Below are positions 41,105 to 48,708 of a stretch of DNA of 48,803 nt, in pieces. The position numbers and the translations under genes are program-made. The stretch's first letter is position 1, and each line of letters starts with the position of its first letter. Source of the DNA: Chromobacterium vaccinii (GTDB lineage: Bacteria > Pseudomonadota > Gammaproteobacteria > Burkholderiales > Chromobacteriaceae). The DNA is taken from contig NZ_JZJL01000038.1 in assembly GCF_000971335.1 (NCBI RefSeq), positions 1 through 48,803 on the forward strand, given 5' to 3'. Under the pieces are notes generated by a model, which was not told the origin of the DNA, did not search any database, and was given only the letters and a program-made list of their open reading frames with translations.

Positions 41105-41557
41105 TCAGCCCTGCACCCACGGCAGGCCGCGCCAGCGCCAGCCGCCGACCGAGTTGCGGTGGCCGTCGCCGTCGCGGTCGCCCTCGAAGCCTTCCAGCAC
41201 GTTGTACACCTCGCTGTAGCCGTTGTCCGCCGCCAGCCGCGCCACCTGGTCGGAACGGGCGCCGGAACGGCAGATCACCAACAGCACAGCCTCCGGGTCG
41301 ACCTGGTGGGTCAGCTGGGCCAAAAAGTTGGGATTCGGCTCCATGCCGGGATAGCTGCGCCATTCGATGTTCACCGCGCCAGGCACGGTGCCGACGAATT
41401 GCCACTCGGCGTGGCTGCGCACGTCCAGCAGCACCGCCTTGGGCAGGCCTTGCATCAACTCATAGGCCTCGTCGGGCAGCACGGCTCCGCTGTAGGACAG
41501 GCTCAACTGTTCGGCGCGCTGGTGCGCAGCCTCCAGGATCAGGTTCATTCTGCTCAT
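41105..41557 (-). CDS. Rhodanese-domain sulfurtransferase
   Basis: 150 aa, single rhodanese domain. LLDVRSHAEWQFVGTVPGAVNIEW near residues 43-66 is the CDC25-like first half. The active-site loop is CRSGARSD near 96-103, with catalytic Cys. The C-terminal VYNVLEGFEGDRDGDGHRNSVGGWRWRGLPW is typical of the proteobacterial GlpE-unlike group. The start at 41557 is supported by AGGAGG 7 nt before ATG, preferred over Met at 41548. It is divergent from glnA; the 271-nt spacer holds the glnA enhancer. It may be a sulfur-transfer or cyanide-detoxifying enzyme; the substrate is unknown. Confidence 0.9.
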   Translation of the reverse strand: MSRMNLILEAAHQRAEQLSLSYSGAVLPDEAYELMQGLPKAVLLDVRSHAEWQFVGTVPGAVNIEWRSYPGMEPNPNFLAQLTHQVDPEAVLLVICRSGARSDQVARLAADNGYSEVYNVLEGFEGDRDGDGHRNSVGGWRWRGLPWVQG

Positions 41558-41627
41558 CTGTTTTCCTCCTGCAACATTCCGGGCTTATGTTGGCGATTAT
41601 CGACCCACCCGGCATGGCTGGCAAATT

Positions 41628-41642
41628 GCACCATATCGGTGC
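41628..41642. promoter_or_regulatory. NtrC site 1 of glnA
   Basis: GCACC-ATATC-GGTGC, both half-sites of the NtrC consensus GCACC-N5-GGTGC intact. It is centred about 137 bp upstream of the predicted sigma-54 transcription start. Confidence 0.8.
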
Positions 41643-41657
41643 GTCGCCCGGACCGAG

Positions 41658-41672
41658 GCACCAGATTGGTTC
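41658..41672. promoter_or_regulatory. NtrC site 2 of glnA
   Basis: GCACC-AGATT-GGTTC, one mismatch in the second half-site. It is centred 30 bp from site 1 and about 107 bp upstream of the predicted start. Confidence 0.65.
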
Positions 41673-41745
41673 AAGTCCAGTCATTCCAGCCGGCTGGATA
41701 AGCCAAAGCGGCTATGACACAATGCAGCAGCAGCGTTTCAGAGGC

Positions 41746-41761
41746 TGGCACGCTTCCTGCT
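41746..41761 (+). promoter_or_regulatory. Sigma-54 promoter of glnA
   Basis: TGGCACG-CTTC-CTGCT matches the consensus TGGCACG-N4-TTGCW except for one base, with correct GG-N10-GC spacing. The start would be near 41772, 57 nt before the glnA ATG. Confidence 0.85.
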
Positions 41762-41828
41762 TACCGGGACGTACCAAAATTTTCACGCACTTGCCCTTGG
41801 GTGCACGTTGCCTTCCAGGAGATAAAAC

Positions 41829-43247
41829 ATGGCAGTAGCCGACGTAGTCAAACTGATCCAAGAAAACGACGTCAAATTTGTCGATCTGCGCTTCACCGAC
41901 ACCCGCGGCAAAGAACAGCACGTCTCCATCCCGGCGCATGTGCTGCTGGAAGACGCCGACGAGTGGTTCGAGCGCGGCCACGCCTTCGACGGCTCCTCCA
42001 TCGCCGGCTGGAAAGGCATCCAGGCTTCCGACATGCTGCTGATGGCCGACCCGGCCACCGCCCGCCTCGACCCGTTCTTCGACGAACCGACCGTGTTCAT
42101 GCACTGCGACGTGATCGATCCGGCCGACGGCAAGGGCTACGACCGCGACCCGCGCTCCATCGCCAAGCGCGCCGAAGCCTACCTGAAGGCATCCGGCCAC
42201 GGCGACACCGCCTACTTCGGCCCGGAGCCGGAATTCTTCATCTTCGACAGCATCACCTGGGGCGCCGACATGTCCGGCTGCTTCGTCAAGATCAAGGCCG
42301 AGGAAGCCGCATGGGCGTCCGCCGAGGAATTCGAAGGCGGCAACATGGGCCACCGTCCGGGCATCAAGGGCGGCTACTTTCCGGTGCCGCCGGTGGACTC
42401 CTCGCAAGACATCCGCTCCGCGATGGTGCTGCTGCTGGAAGAGCTGGGCGTGCCGGTTGAAGTGCACCACCACGAAGTGGCCACCGCCGGCCAGAACGAG
42501 ATCGGCACCAAGTTCAGCACGCTGACCCAGCGCGCCGACTGGACCCAGATCCTGAAGTACGTGGTGCACAACGTCGCCCACAGCTACGGCAAGACCGCCA
42601 CCTTCATGCCCAAGCCCATCGTCGGCGACAACGGCTCCGGCATGCACGTCCACCAGTCCATCTGGAAAGACGGCAAGAACCTGTTCGCGGGCGAAGGCTA
42701 CGCCGGCCTGTCCGACACCGCGCTGTACTACATCGGCGGCATCATCAAGCACGCCAAGGCGCTGAACGCGATCACCAACCCGGGCACCAACTCCTACAAG
42801 CGCCTGGTGCCGCACTACGAAGCGCCGGTGAAGCTGGCCTACTCGGCCAAGAACCGCTCCGCCTCGATCCGCATCCCGCACGTGGCCAGCCCGAAGGGCC
42901 GCCGCATCGAAGCCCGCTTCCCGGATCCGCTGGCCAACCCGTACCTGTGTTTCTCCGCGCTGCTGATGGCCGGCCTGGACGGCATCCAGAACAAGATCCA
43001 CCCGGGCGACGCTGCGGACAAGAACCTGTACGACCTGCCGCCGGAAGAGGACAAGCTGATCCCGACCGTGTGCGCCAGCCTGGACGAAGCGCTGGCCGCC
43101 CTGGACAAGGACCGCGAGTTCCTGACCCGCGGCGGCGTGTTCTCCAACGAGTGGATCGATGCCTACATCGAGCTGAAGATGCAGGAAGTCAACCTGGCCC
43201 GCATGACCACCCACCCGGTGGAATTCGCGATGTACTACTCGCTGTAA
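41829..43247 (+). CDS. glnA: Glutamine synthetase, type I
   Basis: 472 aa; ATP-dependent synthesis of glutamine from glutamate and ammonia, a dodecamer. Features: [16 protein letters not shown] near residue 16-31, [16 protein letters not shown] near 52, the metal ligands in [11 protein letters not shown] near 128-138, [17 protein letters not shown] near 209-226, the nucleotide segment [21 protein letters not shown] near 260-281, [17 protein letters not shown] near 317-333, and RSASIRIPH near 345. Tyr401 in NLYDLPPEE is the adenylylation site, so activity should be controlled by GlnE. The ATG at 41829 follows AGGAGA. Transcription is predicted from a sigma-54 promoter with two NtrC sites. Confidence 0.98.
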   Translation: MAVADVVKLIQENDVKFVDLRFTDTRGKEQHVSIPAHVLLEDADEWFERGHAFDGSSIAGWKGIQASDMLLMADPATARLDPFFDEPTVFMHCDVIDPADGKGYDRDPRSIAKRAEAYLKASGHGDTAYFGPEPEFFIFDSITWGADMSGCFVKIKAEEAAWASAEEFEGGNMGHRPGIKGGYFPVPPVDSSQDIRSAMVLLLEELGVPVEVHHHEVATAGQNEIGTKFSTLTQRADWTQILKYVVHNVAHSYGKTATFMPKPIVGDNGSGMHVHQSIWKDGKNLFAGEGYAGLSDTALYYIGGIIKHAKALNAITNPGTNSYKRLVPHYEAPVKLAYSAKNRSASIRIPHVASPKGRRIEARFPDPLANPYLCFSALLMAGLDGIQNKIHPGDAADKNLYDLPPEEDKLIPTVCASLDEALAALDKDREFLTRGGVFSNEWIDAYIELKMQEVNLARMTTHPVEFAMYYSL

Positions 43248-43267
43248 GCAGAAAACGCGTCAATCAG

Positions 43268-43292
43268 AACGGCAGCCCAGGCTGCCGTTTTT
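43268..43292 (+). terminator. glnA terminator
   Basis: AACGGCAGCC-CA-GGCTGCCGTTTTT, 20 nt after the glnA stop, separating glnA from the ntrBC segment. Confidence 0.9.
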
Positions 43293-43367
43293 CTTGCTCT
43301 CGCATAAATGACGCGACGGCCCGATTTGCTTATCATGCAAGGGCGATCCACACCCTGTATCCGGACG

Positions 43368-43835
43368 ATGAAGACATTCGCACTCTGCCTGCTGCTGGCC
43401 TGCGGGGCGGCCCAGGCGGCCACCATCTACAAGTACGTCGACCCGCAAGGCAACGTCACCTACACCAATGTGCCGATTCGCGGCGCGCAGCCGATCAAGC
43501 TGAACCCGCTGTCCTCCTATCCCAGCCAGCGCGCCAAGAACAACGGCGCCTCCGCCGGCAAGCCCGCCGCGTCCGGCGGCTATCCCAATGTGGACGCCGA
43601 TACCCAGAAGCAGCGCGACGGCGGCCGCAAAAAGATACTGGAGCAAGAGCTGTCCAACGAAGCCAAGGCGCTGGACGCCGCCAAGAAGGCGCTGGCCGAC
43701 GGCAAGGCGGTGCGGCTGGGAGACGAGGCCCGCAACTACCAGAAGTATCTGGACCGGGTGCAAAAACTGCAGAACGAAGTCACTGACCGCGAAAAGAACG
43801 TCCAGGCGCTGAAGAAGGAACTGGGCCTGCCATAG
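43368..43835 (+). CDS. DUF4124-domain periplasmic protein
   Basis: 155 aa. Signal peptide MKTFALCLLLACGAAQA, cleaved near residue 17, then a DUF4124-type start ATIYKYVDPQGNVTYTNVPIRGAQ (about 18-41), a Ser/Gly/Ala-rich linker, and a C-terminal coiled coil (about 85-155) with EQELSNEAKALDAAKKALADG and YLDRVQKLQNEVTDREKNVQALKKEL. DUF4124 proteins are often found beside glnA-ntrBC in betaproteobacteria, but no function is settled. The ATG at 43368 was chosen to give the signal peptide; the RBS is poor. It ends 8 nt before the NtrC site of ntrB. Confidence 0.85.
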   Translation: MKTFALCLLLACGAAQAATIYKYVDPQGNVTYTNVPIRGAQPIKLNPLSSYPSQRAKNNGASAGKPAASGGYPNVDADTQKQRDGGRKKILEQELSNEAKALDAAKKALADGKAVRLGDEARNYQKYLDRVQKLQNEVTDREKNVQALKKELGLP

Positions 43836-43841
43836 CCATGC

Positions 43842-43856
43842 GCACCATTATGGTGC
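43842..43856. promoter_or_regulatory. NtrC site upstream of ntrB
   Basis: GCACC-ATTAT-GGTGC, a perfect match to the NtrC half-site pair, 100 bp before the ntrB start. It is suited to autoregulation of ntrBC. Confidence 0.75.
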
Positions 43857-43956
43857 ACACTTGCGCCAGGATGCGCGCCCGCGCCCCGCGGCGCGGTCCT
43901 ACGGGCTGGCGCGCTTATTGCTGCATTCAGCGCGACACCACCATCCAAGCCATCCC

Positions 43957-45015
43957 ATGACGATACCCAGCTTTGCCGGACTGGAGCTCCTGGACACCCC
44001 GGTGCTGATCTGCGACGCCGACGCCGCGCTGCGCTTCGTCAATCCCGCCTGCGAAAACCTGCTGGCGCTGGGCAGCCGCGAATTGCTGCGCCATGCGCTG
44101 CCCGACCTGTTCCAGCCCTGCCCCGAGCTGGTCCAGGCGCTCGCCACCGCGCTCGGCCAGGGTGCCAGCTACATCGAGCACGACCTGGAGCTGAAGCCGC
44201 TGCACAACGACGCGGCGCTGCACGTGATGCTGTCGATCACGCCGATCGATGTCGAAGGCTGCCAGGCGCTGATCGAGCTCAGGCCGCTGGACCAGCAGCT
44301 GAAGATCGCCAACGAAGAGCGCTCGCTGATGCAGCACCAGGCCAACCGCGAGCTGATCCGCAATCTGGCGCACGAGATCAAGAACCCGCTGGGCGGCATC
44401 CGCGGCGCGGCGCAGTTGCTGGAGCACGAGCTGGCCGACCGGCCGGAGCTGAAGGAATACACCGAGGTGATCACCGAGGAGGCGCTGCGGCTGCAGACGC
44501 TGGTGGATCGGCTGCTGGCGCCGCACCGCAGCCACAATCGCGGGCCGATCAACATCCACGAGGTGCTGGAGCGAGTGCGCAGCATCGCGCTGGCCCAGCA
44601 TCCGCAAGGCCTAACCGTGGTCCGCGACTACGACACCAGCCTGCCGCTGCTGTCCGCCGACAAGGAACAGCTGATCCAGGTGGTGCTCAACATCGTCAAC
44701 AACGCGGTGCAGGCGCTGCGCGGCCAGGGGCGCATCACGCTGCGCACCCGGGTGGCGCGGCAGATCACGCTGGCGCGCAAACGCCACCAGCTGGCACTGA
44801 AATTGCAGATCGTCGACGACGGCCCCGGCATTCCCGACGACATCCGCGACCACATCTTCTACCCGCTGGTCACCGGCCGCGCCGAAGGCACCGGCCTGGG
44901 GCTGACCTTGGCCCAGGCCTTCGTCCACCAGCACGGCGGCAGCATAGAGTTCGACTCTCGGCCGGGCCAGACCTGCTTCACCGTGCTGCTGCCCTTCGGC
45001 GGCGAAGCCGGATAA
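43957..45015 (+). CDS. ntrB: Nitrogen regulation sensor kinase/phosphatase NtrB
   Basis: 352 aa; phosphorylates or dephosphorylates NtrC under control of PII. There are no membrane segments. PAS domain at about residues 5-110 (LDTPVLICDADAALRFVNPACENLL). H-box RNLAHEIKNPLGGIRGAAQLLE, with phospho-accepting His139, the same number as E. coli NtrB. The ATPase domain has an N-box LNIVNNAVQAL near 248, DDGPGIPDDIRDHIFYPLVTGRAEGTGLGLTLAQ near 288-320, and GGSIEFDSRPGQT near 327. The ATG at 43957 starts the conserved part; the upstream in-frame extension contains the NtrC site and is not coding. Confidence 0.95.
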   Translation: MTIPSFAGLELLDTPVLICDADAALRFVNPACENLLALGSRELLRHALPDLFQPCPELVQALATALGQGASYIEHDLELKPLHNDAALHVMLSITPIDVEGCQALIELRPLDQQLKIANEERSLMQHQANRELIRNLAHEIKNPLGGIRGAAQLLEHELADRPELKEYTEVITEEALRLQTLVDRLLAPHRSHNRGPINIHEVLERVRSIALAQHPQGLTVVRDYDTSLPLLSADKEQLIQVVLNIVNNAVQALRGQGRITLRTRVARQITLARKRHQLALKLQIVDDGPGIPDDIRDHIFYPLVTGRAEGTGLGLTLAQAFVHQHGGSIEFDSRPGQTCFTVLLPFGGEAG

Positions 45016-45042
45016 CGACAAAAGAACACGAGGAGAAACGCC

Positions 45043-46446
45043 ATGGCCAAGCCGGTCTGGATCATAGACGACGACAAGGCGATACGCTGGGTGCTGGAGA
45101 AGGCGCTGACCCGCGCCGGCATCGCCTTCGACAGCTTCGCCAGCGCCGACGACGCGCTCAATGCGCTGTACGACGACAAGCCGCAGGCCATCATTTCCGA
45201 CATCCGCATGCCGGGCACCGACGGCCTGAAATTCCTGGCCAAGGTCAAGACCGAGCATCCGCAGCTGCCGGTGATCATCATGACCGCCCACTCCGACCTG
45301 GACTCCGCGGTGTCGGCCTTCCAGGGCGGCGCCTTCGAATACCTGCCCAAACCGTTCGACATCGACCAGGCGGTGCTGCTGATCGAGCGCGCATTGGCCG
45401 AGAGCGAGGCGCAGGACGCCGGCGCGGATAGTCCGGAAGCGATGCCGGTGCTTCTGGGCCAGGCGCCGGCGATGCAGGACGTGTTCCGCGCCATCGGCCG
45501 GCTGGCCCAGTCCAACGTCACCGTGCTGATCACCGGCGAATCCGGCACCGGCAAGGAGCGGGTGGCCGAGGCGCTGCACCGCCACTCGGTGCGCGCCGGC
45601 AAGCCCTTCATCGCGCTCAATACCGCGGCGATACCGAAGGATCTGCTGGAGTCGGAGCTGTTCGGCCACGAGAAAGGCGCGTTCACCGGCGCGCTGGCCA
45701 CGCGTCGCGGACGCTTCGAGGAAGCCGAAGGCGGCACGCTGTTCCTGGACGAGATCGGCGACATGCCGACCGAGCTGCAGACCCGGCTGCTGCGGGTGCT
45801 GTCCGACGGCCATTTCTACCGCGTCGGCGGCCACACGCCGATCAAGGCCAATGTGCGGGTGATCGCCGCCACCCACCAGAATCTGGAACAGCGGGTGCGC
45901 GACGGCCAGTTCCGCGAAGACCTGTACCACCGCCTCAACGTGATCCGGCTGCGGCTGCCGCCGCTGCGCGAACGGCGCGAGGACATCCCGCTCCTGGCCC
46001 GCCACTTCCTGGCCAAGAGCGCTGCGCAGCTGAGCGTCGAGTCCAAGCGCCTGTCCGAGGCGGCGATGGCGCTGATCCAGCGCAGCGCCTTCACCGGCAA
46101 TGTCCGCGAGCTGGAAAACCTGTGTCAGTGGATCTGCGTAATGGCGCCGGGCCAGACCGTCGAAGTGGCCGACTTGCCGCCGGAGCTGCGCGAGCCGCAA
46201 GCCGAGGCCGCCGCATGCCCGGACGGAGACTGGAACCGGATGCTGGAGGAGGAAATCCGCCGCCGGCTGCGCGCCGGCGACGTCGGCATCGTCGACGAGC
46301 TGACCCGCCGCTTCGAAACCACCTGCATCCGCGCCAGCCTCGGCCATACCGGCGGCCGCCGGGTGGAAGCCGCCCACCTGCTGGGCTGGGGGCGCAACAC
46401 GCTGACCCGCAAGATTCAGGAGCTGGGATTGGAGCGTGGCGGCTAG
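45043..46446 (+). CDS. ntrC: Nitrogen regulation response regulator NtrC
   Basis: 467 aa; a sigma-54 enhancer-binding activator. Receiver at residues 4-118: WIIDDDKAIRW acidic cluster, phospho-accepting Asp53 in IISDIRMPGTDG, MTAHSDLDSA and the Lys of YLPKPFD. AAA+ domain at about 137-375: ITGESGTGKE (Walker A), the sigma-54 loop GAFTGA, GGTLFLDEIGDM (Walker B), and FTGNVRELENLCQW. The C-terminal helix-turn-helix (GGRRVEAAHLLGWGRNTLTRKIQELGL, near 436-462) is Fis-like. It lies 27 nt after ntrB with a good GAGGAG RBS. Confidence 0.96.
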   Translation: MAKPVWIIDDDKAIRWVLEKALTRAGIAFDSFASADDALNALYDDKPQAIISDIRMPGTDGLKFLAKVKTEHPQLPVIIMTAHSDLDSAVSAFQGGAFEYLPKPFDIDQAVLLIERALAESEAQDAGADSPEAMPVLLGQAPAMQDVFRAIGRLAQSNVTVLITGESGTGKERVAEALHRHSVRAGKPFIALNTAAIPKDLLESELFGHEKGAFTGALATRRGRFEEAEGGTLFLDEIGDMPTELQTRLLRVLSDGHFYRVGGHTPIKANVRVIAATHQNLEQRVRDGQFREDLYHRLNVIRLRLPPLRERREDIPLLARHFLAKSAAQLSVESKRLSEAAMALIQRSAFTGNVRELENLCQWICVMAPGQTVEVADLPPELREPQAEAAACPDGDWNRMLEEEIRRRLRAGDVGIVDELTRRFETTCIRASLGHTGGRRVEAAHLLGWGRNTLTRKIQELGLERGG

Positions 46447-46510
46447 TACAGTTGATTGTCAATCAAACAATGATGAAACAATCGGCATATTTTCAATTAA
46501 TTTTGATAAA

Positions 46511-46559
46511 ATGGGCAGACCTTTACCCATTCCGAATATCCGATGTCCCGTCTGCCCAT
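46511..46559 (+). promoter_or_regulatory. Inverted repeat spanning a start codon
   Basis: ATGGGCAGAC (46511-46520) and GTCTGCCCAT (46550-46559) are perfect complements. The start codon of the solute-binding protein gene (46543) lies in the 29-nt loop, and the right arm is inside the coding region. It could be an operator or an mRNA hairpin affecting initiation. Confidence 0.5.
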
Positions 46560-47292
46560 CGCGCTGGCTTGTCTATGCCCTCTGTCGCTGTCCGCCGCGG
46601 AACCGCTGCGCGTCGGCATCAGCGACGCGCTGACCAGTCCCTATATGATCGAAGACCCGGCGGCCGACAGCCCGCCCCGCGGCCGGGCCATCGACCTGGC
46701 GCGGAGCGCGCTGCGCCGCTGCGGGCTGGACGCGCGCTTTTTGCGCCAACCGGGCAAGCGCCTGGTGCAGAACCTGGGCCTGGACCGGCTGGACGGCGCG
46801 CTGCTGCTGTCCTACCAAGCTCCTCGCCGCGGCCTGATGGCCTACCCGATGCGCGACGGCCAGGCGGACCCCAGCCGCCGCATGGCCACCTTCGACTATG
46901 CCTTCTACATCCGCGACGACAGCGACCTGAGCTGGAACGGCGCCCGGCTGCGCGGCCTGGAAGGACCGGTCGGCATCAATCGCGGCTGGTCCATAGAACG
47001 GGATCTGCGGGCGCTAGGCCTGCGGGTGGAAAACGGCAACGCCATCGGCGACAACTTCGCCAAGCTGCAAGCGGGCCGCATCCAGGCCTACGCGGTGCAT
47101 CGGCAAGCCGGCGACCTCTACCTGCGACATCATCCGGAACTCAAGATCCGCCGGCTGTCGCCGCCCCTGCTCAGCAAAACCTATTACTGGGTGTTCAGCC
47201 GCGGCTACGCCCACCGCCACCCGCGGCAGGCCGAATGCCTGTGGCGGCAATTGCCGCGGCTGCGCGCGGCCTATCTGCCGGATAACGGCTAA
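46543..47292 (+). CDS. Periplasmic solute-binding-like protein (family 3 fold)
   Basis: 249 aa. Signal peptide MSRLPIALACLCPLSLSA, then LRVGISDALTSPYMIED, the typical first strand of family 3 extracellular solute-binding proteins. Other pieces are RGRAIDLARSALRRCGLDARF near 46-66, LDGALLLSYQAPRRGLMAYPMRDG near 80-103, RRMATFDYAFYIRDDSDLSW near 110, and IGDNFAKLQAGRIQAYAVHRQAGD near 168-191. Length and fold fit the family, but key residues for amino acid binding are not clearly recognisable and no ABC permease or ATPase adjoins. It may be a sensor-type or orphan binding protein. Three short stop/stop overlaps: its TAA overlaps the convergent VOC gene stop. Confidence 0.8.
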   Translation: MSRLPIALACLCPLSLSAAEPLRVGISDALTSPYMIEDPAADSPPRGRAIDLARSALRRCGLDARFLRQPGKRLVQNLGLDRLDGALLLSYQAPRRGLMAYPMRDGQADPSRRMATFDYAFYIRDDSDLSWNGARLRGLEGPVGINRGWSIERDLRALGLRVENGNAIGDNFAKLQAGRIQAYAVHRQAGDLYLRHHPELKIRRLSPPLLSKTYYWVFSRGYAHRHPRQAECLWRQLPRLRAAYLPDNG

Positions 47293-47789
47293 ACGCCGCG
47301 GGCCAGCTCGCGCGCCCAATCCAGCCGGCCGTCGCCGGGTTCGCGGTCGCGCGCGTCCAGCGCAGCCTCCGGCACGAACCAGCACACCTCGAACAGCAAG
47401 CCGTCCGGGTCATGGCCGTACACGCTCTTGTGCACGCCGTGGTCTTCTTCCATGCCCAGCTTTCCGATCTCGGCCAGATGGTCGCGTATCCGCTTCAGCT
47501 CCTGGATGGTGTCCACCTCCCAGGCCAGATGGTACAGGCCGGCCTTGGGCTGATGGAGAGCCGGCGTCTCGCCGCTCGGGCTGAACGGGCCCGAGCGCTG
47601 CTGGCCCAGATTGAGCTGGAACAGCGCCAGATCGTGGTCGTTGTCTGAATGCGCGGCCTGCGCGAACACCGCGCGGCGGGAAGCGGCGTCGCCCTTGGGG
47701 CGAAAGCCCAGCACATCGCGGTAAAAAGCCGCGCTGCCCGCCACGTCGCTGACGTAAAGCACCGCGTGGTTGAGTCGTTTGATGCCCAT
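47289..47789 (-). CDS. VOC-family protein (glyoxalase/dioxygenase fold)
   Basis: 166 aa. Two beta-alpha-beta-beta-beta halves: IKRLNHAVLYVSDVAGSAAFYRDVLGFRPKGD near residues 3-34 (first metal His), HDLALFQLNLGQQRSGPFSP near 52, KAGLYHLAWEVDTIQELKRIRDHL near 82-105 (second His), and SVYGHDPDGLLFEVCWFVPE near 122-141 (metal Glu). This layout resembles catechol 2,3-dioxygenase-like VOC enzymes, but the substrate cannot be told from sequence. It ends overlapping the convergent gene at 46543-47292. Confidence 0.88.
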   Translation of the reverse strand: MGIKRLNHAVLYVSDVAGSAAFYRDVLGFRPKGDAASRRAVFAQAAHSDNDHDLALFQLNLGQQRSGPFSPSGETPALHQPKAGLYHLAWEVDTIQELKRIRDHLAEIGKLGMEEDHGVHKSVYGHDPDGLLFEVCWFVPEAALDARDREPGDGRLDWARELARGV

Positions 47790-47949
47790 CTGTCACCTGA
47801 ATTCTGGATTGAAAAAGCCCGGCGCGGCCCAAGCCATGCCGCACGGCATGCATACGAAATCCCGCCGGCCGCGTTTAAGCCAATCATGCCACGATATGGC
47901 CGATGGCCGTACACTGGCCCCATCCACTTTCTGCAGGAGTCTCTCCATC

Positions 47950-48108
47950 ATGAACACGCGCCGCGCAGGATACGGCTTCTCTCTGGGCACGCTGATCGCG
48001 GTCGCCCTGTCATGGTCGGCCAATCATTCCATTCTATGGGCGATCATTCACGGTTTCCTGAGCTGGCTGTACATCGCCTACTACCTGCTGACCCACGCGT
48101 TGCGCTGA
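47950..48108 (+). CDS. Small membrane protein, unknown function
   Basis: 52 aa from ATG at 47950 with CAGGAG 11 nt upstream. A basic start (MNTRRAGYGF) is followed by two hydrophobic stretches, LGTLIAVALSWSANHSILWA (about 12-31) and FLSWLYIAYYLLTHAL (about 36-51). Aromatic-rich (Trp, Tyr). Predicted inner-membrane hairpin. I do not recognise the family. An overlapping in-frame ORF begins earlier (47770) but is not needed. Confidence 0.62.
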   Translation: MNTRRAGYGFSLGTLIAVALSWSANHSILWAIIHGFLSWLYIAYYLLTHALR

Positions 48109-48147
48109 ACCCGCCGGGACTCAAGGCTCCTTGCTGCGGCGCGGCGC

Positions 48148-48708
48148 TCAGGGCAGCGCTTCGTACACCTCGGCCAGCACCCGGCCATCCTCGCCCAGCA
48201 TGTGATGGCTGCGCCCGTAATGCCGGTCGCAGCAGCGGCGGTAGGCGATGGCGCCGCTGGCGGCGAACAGCCCGGGCAAGGCGAAATACTGCCGGCCGGA
48301 GAACGACGGACGGATGCCCGCCCGCGCCAGGATGCTGCCGAACGGCAGGTCAGACTCCACCAGCTGGCGCTTCAGCCGCGGCTCGAACGCCAGCAGTTCT
48401 ATCCTGATCCAGGCCGCCACGTGGCAGCGCTGCCGCTCGTCCAGCAACAGGATGCTGCGCTCCAGTCGCCGGGCGTCATGCCGCTGCCACAGCCGGCGGA
48501 TGCGCAACGCGCAGCCGCGGCTGGCCTGCAGCGCGCCGGTCATGTATCCATGGTGGACCAGCGCCTCGCGGCTGCAGGCGCAGATTTCCTCCGGCGGCAC
48601 CGGCCACGCCTCCCGCCAGGGAATCTCGATGGCCGGCCGCGCCTGCCCGGCGTCCGGCAGGGGCGGCGGGAGGCGAAGCGCCCCGGCGCTGGCCTGATGC
48701 AGCCTCAC
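48148..48708 (-). CDS. Chorismate lyase (UbiC)-like protein
   Basis: 186 aa. Weak but ordered resemblance to UbiC, which makes 4-hydroxybenzoate from chorismate. YMTGALQAS near residue 55 corresponds to the E. coli SMTKRFEQQ stretch with active-site Met. LERSILLLDER near 82 corresponds to WLREILL with catalytic Arg. SDLPFGSILARAGI near 118 corresponds to KTPLGRYL. HYGRSHHMLGEDGRVLAEVYEALP at the end corresponds to [22 protein letters not shown]-type ending with catalytic Glu. The start is GTG at 48708 and overlaps the stop of the upstream gene by 4 nt (GTGA). No ubiA follows, so it may be a paralogue for another aromatic pathway. Confidence 0.6.
   Translation of the reverse strand: MRLHQASAGALRLPPPLPDAGQARPAIEIPWREAWPVPPEEICACSREALVHHGYMTGALQASRGCALRIRRLWQRHDARRLERSILLLDERQRCHVAAWIRIELLAFEPRLKRQLVESDLPFGSILARAGIRPSFSGRQYFALPGLFAASGAIAYRRCCDRHYGRSHHMLGEDGRVLAEVYEALP

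Noticed and set aside
41615-41630. Second possible sigma-54 promoter, TGGC-N8-TTGCA
   Set aside because: Spacing is right but two consensus bases are wrong and it overlaps NtrC site 1. The site at 41746 matches better and puts both NtrC sites upstream.
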